Source of the DNA: Epiperipatus broadwayi
Taxonomy: Eukaryota; Onychophora; Udeonychophora; Euonychophora; Peripatidae
Length of the DNA: 64,000 bases
Assembly (NCBI GenBank): GCA_028023455.1
Contig: JAQFVV010001003.1
Coordinates: 1-64,000 of the forward strand
Reading direction: 5' to 3'
Under the pieces are notes generated by a model. The model had not been told where the DNA came from and did no database searches. It saw only the letters and a list, made by a program, of their open reading frames with translations. Positions 56,896 through 64,000 of this stretch are shown here, one piece after another (the first letter of the stretch is position 1; every line of letters begins with the position of its first letter). The position numbers and the translations under genes were made by a program.

Positions 56896-59829
56896 TTAAA
56901 ATATCTATTATTACACATCTCATCATAAAAATGTTATGTGCTGATAGTTGCAACATTGTATCATGCACAGATTGTTGATTTTGAAACTCATGTATTTCAG
57001 CTATTTTAAAACTTCTTTTTTGAAATTGTTACCAACAACTGAATTTCTTATATATTTATATAAGTCTGGCTTTCCTTTAATTTTTTACTACAATTTTTTT
57101 GGAAGCCCCTAGTTACCATTTTAGTTAAAGTTTAAATTTTTTATTTTAAAGATTAAACCTTTATTCTGGATATTTTTCATAATATTTTTCTTCATTTGTA
57201 AAAAATATAAAAATACAAATGAAAATTATTCTTAAAAATAATATTTTAACTTTGCATATATTGAAAAAATGTAATAATACAATGGTTATTGCTTTTTCAC
57301 AATTGAGATAAAAGGGTTCAATAAATATAAAAAAAAATAACTCCACTTCTAAAACCCAAATAAATTATTGTTAAGATTCGTAAAGCAATAAAATTATTTT
57401 TTTAAATGGCATATTCTATTTCCAACTATTAAAAAATGGCCAAAAATAGTTGCCATGATGATTACAGAGGTATTCATTTTACAGCCAATTCTAACTTTCT
57501 ACTTTACATTATGCCATTTCTTTTATGTATTTTTTAATTAAACATTAAATAATGTCTTAGTTTAATTTTAAATATTTATGTCTTAAGATAAATATCTATA
57601 AAGTATTTGGCTAAAATAATCATAAATATATCAAAATATATTAAGTGAAACAAAGAAATGACATCAAAATCTTCAAAAGCATCATTGGACTAAGAACTAA
57701 TAAACTGTCAAACAATAATATATATATATATGAGGTTATTTGTGACGTAAGGATTATCTTCAATTTTTTAGCTAATAGATCAATATATATATAATTCTAG
57801 CTTATACTGATAAATAAATGCAAAACCAGCAAATAAATGCTACTTATTGTCATAAAATAGTGCATTTAAAGTAATGTGACCGAGCACCACCAGACTATGC
57901 TGAAAAATGTAATTAGTACAAATTAAGATAAAACTAGGGTTAAATTTTAGTCAGTTCTTATTAAATTGTTCTAAGATTTTATATATAAAACAGGATTTTA
58001 ATAATAATGATTGCCAATATGATAGATGTTATTATTTTGTTCAATACATTGATAAATTATACGTTATGAAGTTACATGTCGTATTGTAACATCTCATATA
58101 AGTTTCAATAGAAAAAAAAGAATTCAGGACTAATCAAAAATTAAATCTGTTAGTGTAAAAAAACGACTTAGCAAAAGAAAGACAAGTATGTCAAAGATAC
58201 TTGCATATATTCTTTATTATTAATATCTTAAAACAATATTATTTCAATACGTTTTTTGTATTTTATTAAGTAAAAACGTTTTAGATTTTTCTGTGGTAAT
58301 ATTTAAGTTGAAAGATCTTTTTAAAGAATTATTTTTAGAACAAATTTTCTACCATTTATTATATATTAAAAGAATATTTTTAGTAATGGATGCTCTTTTA
58401 TTTCAAAAAAATCAGATGTTTTCATATAAAAACCTGGTTGTAAAGTAACGACTTTTTTTGACTGATGATGTTATAAGGTTAAATTTGTCAAAATTAGAAA
58501 ATCTTTCATCGGATAATCTTACTAAAGATTAGATTACATTGTCAAATAGAATAGCCATTTTTCTTATATAAGGGGATCATCTCCACATGGAATTTCTATC
58601 GATATTAATATGTGGGTGTGTTCTACATAAAATAAATAGATGACAATATTTTTGCCATACCTAGATGTCTGTTCATATGTCATGAATATATAGTGGAATA
58701 GAAAATTTAAATATATATATATGAGATTAAGTTTAAGTGTAGCTAATCTATACAAGAAGTTGAGTTATTTTTTATGTGTTTATGTTTGATTCATCAGAAA
58801 AGGAAAGATTATTCACAAAAGCATAGAGTGAAAGAGAGTGGTCTAACTATCTGTGCTTATAGATATGGGGAAGTTGAATAAGGAATGCAATGACAAAAAC
58901 CAAAAAAAAATTGAATATATATACATATGATAATTTTATATACAATATTTTTATCATGCGCCAATGTGCAATTATTATTATAGGAATTTATTACAACTGT
59001 ATTTGATGCAATTTATTTTATAGTCTCAGTGCAGTAAGTATTTACAATTTTATTATAAACTTTTTTAAAAAAATACATACATATGAAAAATATATATTAA
59101 GGTAATTGCATATGCAGGAAAAAAATATTTTACTGATGTGAATATTAATTAAATACATTTTACCACAAAATATTATATTATGATTATAAAATAATAAGAT
59201 TAATATTTTATTCGTATACAACCAACAGAAACATTTCCAATTAATGATAAATACAATTCCTCGTAGTGTTTTTATGCTTAATTAATAAATAAACATGTAA
59301 AAACTAGTTATCTTTGTAGCATTTAAAATTTATATTGTATTATCAATTTTTGCTTGTTCTTTCTTATTCTTAAAAATATCAAAGGCTTATTTTTATTTTT
59401 CATATAATATTAAAAGCTTATGTTCTTTCTTAACTTTTTTCAAGTTTTTTATCACTTAGTATTTATATTTTGTATTAGCACACGTTATAGAGATTTTATT
59501 TTTCAATTTTAATTTAAATGTAATTTCTAATTTCCCAAATTTTAAATATTGATTAGTGGATGTGATTGAACTCAAAGCTACCCAACACAGTAACAACATT
59601 TTTAAATATTTTTTATTTTAAAGACAAATTTATATGCAAACATCAATAAAAATATATTTGATTACTGTAAGACAATAGTGTTTAATATGTTGCTCATTAG
59701 CCACATGCAATTTCCAATGATACTATGGGCAGTTCTGAAGCAATACGAATGTTGATTTTATTGACACTTTTACTAAACTTTTATACTTATATATATATAT
59801 ATATATTAGTAGTAGAGGGTGTTAAGACA
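56896..59829. other. AT-rich stretch without recognised gene
   Basis: (TA)n runs lie near 57718-57731 and 59787-59805. No gene or structured RNA is supported. Confidence 0.45.
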
Positions 59830-60115
59830 ATAAACATGACCTGATCACCATTTCTTATGCTTTCTTACAACTGCTATTACAGCAAGAAAAACTCTCTATA
59901 CATATTGCCACTCAGTGCATGCCAGAGTATCAATGAATGCCAGAAAGCTTGTGCATAAAATCTCCATCTAGTGCCTATTCATCCAACATCTGCAGACTAG
60001 GTACAGTGCTCTCAGATCCAAGGCTCCTCACTGACAAATCCCACAAGCTTTATGGCATTCATTGATTACTCTGGGTTGCACTGAGTGGCAATATATATAG
60101 AGAGTTTTGCCTGTT
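59830..60115. mobile_element. Family B internally deleted palindrome
   Basis: The left part (59850-60000) is a minus unit ending inside the ribozyme at AGACTAG; the right part (60001-60115) restarts at GTACAGTGCTCTCAGATCCA in plus orientation. The ends AACTCTCTATACATATTGCC and GGCAATATATATAGAGAGTT are inverted repeats. The shared centre and one copy of the ribozyme core are lost. Confidence 0.65.
60012..60048 (+). ncRNA. Truncated hammerhead, family B
   Basis: ATCCAAGGCTCCTCA (stem I strand) and CTGACAA (G8 to A), then part of stem II to CACAAGCTT; the GAAA box, stem III and cleavage site are missing. Confidence 0.6.
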
Positions 60116-60629
60116 TTAGAATAGGGTGTATCAATATTAAAGTGTTTTATTCTATAAAATCTTTAAATAATATCAATTAAAATGGTTGTTAATGTAGATT
60201 TCATTATCATATTTATTTAATAAAAAGTGTTTCATCATTTGATAGCCTCTGTTGTCTCCACTAAAATTAGGTCCAAAATGACTAATGTGGCTCTTGAATA
60301 TTAAAAATGTATGAGAAGTATTATATGTGTCTCTTATTATTGAAGACTTTGTCACTCACTGCAATGTGATTATTTGGTTCTGATCATTCAATAATAAGAC
60401 ATAATTCAATAACTAAATATTAATATATTTATTAGAGATTTACAATAACAAAATCCATATGAAATAGATGCTTTGAATCATAAAAAATGAAAAAAAGTTT
60501 ACTCAATTATGCTGCCTTTACATATATTTAAATAAATCATATAATATAATTAAAATCATAGACATAAAAGTTCTTTCCAGCAAATATTATTTTTTTCCTT
60601 TTTCAATGGGTTTGAACTAATTTACAATT
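60116..60629. other. AT-rich stretch without recognised feature
   Basis: No gene is supported. Confidence 0.45.
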
Positions 60630-61735
60630 ATGCAATTTGCTGTGATGTAATGTAACTTCTCCTTATACAGAGTCAGAAATCTCTCAGCAACTATGCCCAG
60701 AGAAATCTGTTAGTCATTTTGAGTTCTCTTTCTATTCTCTACTCCAAGTTTTTCCATATTCTTATCTATCCTGATCCATCCCATTTCCACAACATAATCT
60801 TTGTCAACCCCATGGCCTTTATATCTAAAACCCCCTATCTTTTCCCAAACCCAGCATAAAACCAATAAGCTACATTCTGCATAATCACTTTGTTCATATT
60901 TATTCTTCCACAACTTTATTATTTGTAACATTTCTGCTTTCAGACATCTACATTCAATTAATAGATGCCTAATATATTCTATGCCTACCTTACACAACTT
61001 TCACACTAAATCACACCACATTTTTTCCATTTATGTGTTTATTCCCTTGTTGCTAATGATCCCATTTGAGCCTTAAACAGTAAACTACTATCCTTGTTAT
61101 TATCATAAATTAACTCCCACCCAATATTACGTTTACTTCTATAAATATTTAAACTCTTTTTACTCTTCATACTAACTCTACATTTCTCCAACTTCCTATT
61201 TTTTATTAATGCATATTCATCTATTCCATTCCATAACACTATAACACTCAACAATTCTTTTAACACAATCACCTTACCTTTTATATAAGTATACTGACAT
61301 AAATTTTTCATCTAAATCTTCTGCATGCTACATTACCTTTCACACCCATCTTGTTGCCTACCCTTTATTCATAACCCAATTGAATATTATTTTGGCCATT
61401 ATTTTATTATCCCTAAACTGCAATCTACTGAACATTTTCTTTTTTGAATCTCTCATATAAAAACTCCACCATCCCACTTCTTCTTGAATTGCCTTATTTG
61501 CTACCCACAATTCTGCATTTAATGCATGTCTTTCTACTTATCTTTGTACTTTTTTTAAGTAGTCTAATACCCCTTTAATAGCACAAGATGCAACATTACC
61601 ATGTGTTAACTCTGCTATTGCCACTCCCTTCCATACAATTCTAGCTACATCATATTTATGATACAAGAACACTGTTAATTTCTTTATTAATATCTTTCTT
61701 TTCTTTGCTTCATTTATCAATTTTATAATCTAGCA
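60630..61735 (-). pseudogene. LINE reverse transcriptase C-terminal region, broken
   Basis: Minus-strand pieces in order: 61720-61538 (LYHKYDVARIVWKGVAIAEL, then THGNVA), 61537-61390 (HALNAELWVANKAIQEEVGW), 61311-61039 (NIYRSKRNIGWELIYDNN and FKAQMGSLATRE) and 60997-60710 (IEYIRHLLIECRCL). This order (YKYD..R..WKGVA..., LG..R.....AI....GW, then a Cys/His-rich HLLxEC tail) matches the C-terminal third of non-LTR retrotransposon reverse transcriptases. At least two frameshifts. The catalytic core is missing. The clade cannot be fixed. Confidence 0.6.
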
Positions 61736-61859
61736 TACATAATGACATCTAATCTGTTTTATATAAAATTAACTATAATCTATTAAAAACAATACAATAT
61801 ATTTAATGCAGAAAAAACGTGTATAAATGTATATTACATAATTTTCCATTCAAATGGTC

Positions 61860-62030
61860 ATTTTAACTATAAGAGACTTTAACACAGACTTTCAAGCTAC
61901 CTTCAGCTAACCCCTCTATCTTACTTAACCAATATACATAATAACACATTAAAAATAAATGATCTTCTATATAAGTATTTTGTGCTGAACCAACACTCAT
62001 CAGTTGATCCAGATAATCATCTACCATATA
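61860..62030 (-). mobile_element. Family F fragment with hammerhead remnant
   Basis: A tRNA-like head lies at 61870-61945 (AACACAGACTTTCAAGCTAC) and a ribozyme remnant at 61958-62023. Confidence 0.55.
61958..62023 (-). ncRNA. Degenerate hammerhead, family F
   Basis: CTGATGA is intact and stem II GTG-TTGGTTCAG-CAC is clear. GAAA has become AAAA after a C, and inner stem I is disturbed (ATCAA opposite ATAGA). Confidence 0.55.
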
Positions 62031-62084
62031 TGTATATATATATATATATAAAATAAATAAAAATATCCGTTAATTAAAAAATAA

Positions 62085-62590
62085 TATTGTAATTATAATT
62101 GAAATAATATTTTTAAACGGTTTATAAACAATTCAAACAATCTTTAAATCCGCAGAAGTACTTTCGGTTACTTTCAAACCTGCCTCAACTGCTATTAAAT
62201 TCAAAAACTAAAAGCGGAAGCAAACGTCATCAATTCAAATTCCACGAATCTCGTATTTTAATGTTAGAAGCTTGTCGATTTATCAAATGTGTTTTATTCC
62301 TGTTTATAAAAATTGCCTCTTTAATTTTTCTTTTACTATGGTTTCTCTCTTCATGAAGAATTTTCACATTTTCAAAATTAAATTTAAATTTATGTTTACA
62401 TGTTTTTTCATGATCAAAGAAAACTGAAGAAGATATTAAATCACCATTATTTTTATTTTTTACACGCTTATATAACAATTCGTGTTCCTTCAATCTTTTC
62501 TCAATGTTGCACCTAGATTCAAAGATTTAAAGATTGTTTGAATTGTTTATAAACCGTTTAAAAATATTATTTCAATTATAATATATATAT
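62085..62590 (-). mobile_element. Penelope-like element C fragment in inverted repeats
   Basis: ATTGAAATAATATTTTTAAA with following CGGTTTATAAACAATTCAAA at 62098-62150 is inverted at 62525-62583. Between the repeats is a PLE endonuclease fragment (62230-62493). The repeats share the CTTTAAATCCGCAGAAGTAC end with the palindrome at 53256. Confidence 0.65.
62230..62493 (-). pseudogene. PLE-C GIY-YIG endonuclease, C-terminal half
   Basis: An open frame of 87 codons: KHKFKFNFENVKILHEERNH, then SKRKIKEAIFINRNKTHLIN and a final RQASNIKIRDSWNLN. This order (H.F.F...KIL..E....KR...EA..I......IN....) is typical of the second half of PLE GIY-YIG domains, including the conserved Glu of the KEA box. The GVY/YIG half is not present. 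It is the third PLE lineage in the window. Confidence 0.65.
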
Positions 62591-62591
62591 A

Positions 62592-62940
62592 TATATAATC
62601 AGGGTTTGGTTTATATTAAGATAGAAAATCTTTAAATGTTAATGGACAGACCTCAATCTACTTCATCCTTCAACTCTTCAACCATACCTACCATTGAAAA
62701 TCTGATGATGGAACACCCAAATCCTTTGTTGATGCCAATATTATTATCATGATCCCGACCCCTCATGTATAGGCATGATAACATTATTGGGATCAGCAAG
62801 GTATTTGGGTGTCCCATCATGAGATGGCTTGCTGAAAAAGTTAGAGGATGGGGTAGATGATGCCTGGCCATTAAAGTTTGAAGATTTACTATCTTAATAT
62901 AAATCAAACTCTGGTTTTATATATATATATATATAAACCA
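62592..62940. mobile_element. Family F-derived hairpin element
   Basis: The ends are inverted copies (GGTTTATATTAAGATAGAAA and its complement near 62895-62915). Inner inverted words GATGATGGAACACCCAAATC and GGTATTTGGGTGTCCCATCA form a second fold. The left half matches 44060-44180. Confidence 0.6.
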
Positions 62941-63339
62941 GTTGGATTACAGAGTACTCTCTAATTTACTGTATGTGCATATATATATATGTAGAATAAA
63001 GAAAAAGTAGAAATAAACACAGACATAAAGTTTTGTAGATATTTTTCTACATTTCCTAAAATAAAATAATAAGCAAAGAGTTAAATAATAACTCCAATTT
63101 AAAATAAAAATTGTTTTGTAAATTAAACTTTTAAAAGGTCTGATAAATATTATTTGTAATTCTGATTTTGAAATTTAAATGTAAGCATGTTTTTTTGATA
63201 ATTTTTTTTAAAAAAAAAAATATTTTGAAATCTTTAATTAATTTGTAAATTTTTATTGTCTAAGTGAAATCATGTATGTTTTTAAAAGGATTAGTGAGAT
63301 AAAGATAAAATTCTGTTTTCCATCAAGATGTTATGACCT
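62941..63339. other. AT-rich stretch
   Basis: T/A homopolymers at 63207-63220 and (TA)n near 62978. Nothing else. Confidence 0.45.
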
Positions 63340-63349
63340 CAGATGATTT

Positions 63350-63384
63350 TATAAAAAGGGCTGATAAAAAATATCAGTCAGTCT
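63350..63384 (+). promoter_or_regulatory. Possible TATA/initiator core promoter
   Basis: TATAAAAA at 63350-63357 and overlapping initiator-like TCAGTC at 63374-63379 and TCAGTCT at 63378-63384. The A at 63380 is 30 bases from the TATA start, the standard distance. Downstream sequence is less AT-rich. It could start a gene or lie in a terminal repeat of a retroelement running out of the window. Confidence 0.4.
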
Positions 63385-63385
63385 A

Positions 63386-63606
63386 GATAACGATTTTTGA
63401 AGAGAACAGTCTGGGTAATGATTTTGAAGAGAACAGTTTTGTGCTGACAGTTTTGTAAGAGTTGATCAGAAGAGTTTTTAATATTTTAAGCAGTCACCAA
63501 CTAGGCCAACTGCAAAGTCTGGATAGTGATTTTTTGAAGAGTAGTTTTGGTAACGATTTTTGAAGATAGCTGTCTGAACGATATTTTTTGTAAGAACGGT
63601 CAGCTG
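63386..63606 (+). repeat. Imperfect short repeats, about 28 bp
   Basis: TAACGATTTTTGAAGAGAAC-like units start near 63388, 63416, 63524, 63551 and, more weakly, 63577; several continue with AGTCTGGG or AGTTTTG. They lie directly downstream of the possible promoter. There is no open frame across them. Confidence 0.6.
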
Positions 63607-64000
63607 AACTGTTGGTTACAATATTTTATTGTAACTTGATGAAGTGCAGCCATTGGTTTTAGCTGACAATAGAATTTTCAGAATATATTTCAAAAGAATA
63701 GAATTTGCAGAATAGCTACCATAAACTGATGTAGCTGAAGGCAAGATAGTAGACTGTTTTCCTTTGCAGGAGTTTGAATTTACATGGAGAAAATGACCCA
63801 CTTCTTTGTGCTGAAATTCATAACTTTAAATGTGGAGGACATTTGCTTGTCTGAAACCTATTAAACCAAGTTAGCTGCTTGCCTGGAACAGTTCTACACA
63901 GACATAAGGTCAACTACAGACCAACACCATATATGAATTATATACTTTTACCTAATGATGACAAGCCTGAAATTATATTTTTCTGCTGGACCAAAAACAA
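63607..64000 (+). other. Possible transcribed leader, no open frame
   Basis: More balanced composition continues to the window end, but the longest ATG frame (from 63784, MEKMTHFFVLKF) closes after about 26 codons. No splice donor is compelling. Confidence 0.25.

Noticed and set aside
58452-58495. TTTGA-CTGATGA ... TCAAA as a hammerhead
   Set aside because: CTGATGA and possible stem I strands are present, but there is no convincing stem II and no GAAA box in the right place.
1-64000. CRISPR array, bacterial operon, rRNA or canonical tRNA gene
   Set aside because: No regularly spaced direct repeats with unique spacers, no ribosome-binding-site-linked gene clusters and no rRNA sequence; all tRNA-like stretches are SINE heads with degenerate folds.

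Overview
The window is strongly AT-rich, gene-poor DNA from an animal nuclear genome. Reasons: tRNA-derived SINEs with target-site duplications, non-LTR and Penelope-like reverse transcriptases decayed by stops and frameshifts, many (TA)n microsatellites, and no operon-like coding. The phylum is not certain. Two TATA-box plus TCAGT initiator pairs (near 361-397 and 63350-63384) would suit an arthropod, but this is weak. No complete host protein-coding gene is visible; one possible first exon lies at 394-641.

The dominant content is a dense, layered set of repeats carrying hammerhead self-cleaving ribozymes (HHR), read here from the conserved core (CTGANGA, stem II, GAAA, stem III, U-H cleavage site) and from complementary stem I strands. 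About two dozen HHRs or remnants occur on both strands, in at least six sequence families named here A, B, C, D, F and G. The best preserved are the family A array (31698-33212, four HHRs), family C (40227-40559, two), and family F (20758-20824, 21274-21330, 34334-34390). Most sit in tandem or head-to-head inverted units of about 400 bp, the organisation known for the pseudo-LTRs of Penelope-like elements (PLEs). Families F and G also contain tRNA-like heads, so they resemble SINE/hammerhead hybrids such as the schistosome Sm-alpha elements.

PLE coding remains occur four times: PLE-A as two head-to-head copies (29607-31590 minus, 31597-33870 plus), PLE-B (16141-18015 minus, leader again at 36930-37560 plus) and PLE-C (GIY-YIG fragment at 62230-62493 minus). 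Family B HHR repeats flank PLE-B sequence at both places, and the family A array is inserted in PLE-A copy 2 with a 13-bp target duplication, so PLE machinery is the likely mover of the HHR repeats. Other elements are a nearly intact RTE-like LINE reverse transcriptase (38594-40021), a decayed LINE C-terminus (60630-61735), an RTE-like remnant (46430-46670), eight copies of a ~100-bp tRNA-derived SINE, a hAT-like foldback (33871-34551) and several palindromic MITEs.

Layout: 1-2500 possible promoter/exon and unique DNA; 2560-5115 HHR remnant and two palindromes; 5134-9900 a C/T-rich, strand-skewed block; 11190-11690 family D; 16080-18015 PLE-B; 18835-23050 HHR-SINEs, SINE-1 and the family F tandem; 26847-27016 MITE; 29250-34560 the nested PLE-A/HHR/hAT complex; 35200-38000 SINEs and family B with PLE-B leader; 38560-40700 LINE and family C; 43850-47180 families F and B; 48370-53860 SINEs, HHR-SINE with minisatellite, old family A pair; 56620-62940 MITE, LINE, PLE-C and family F pieces; 63340-64000 possible promoter with short repeats.
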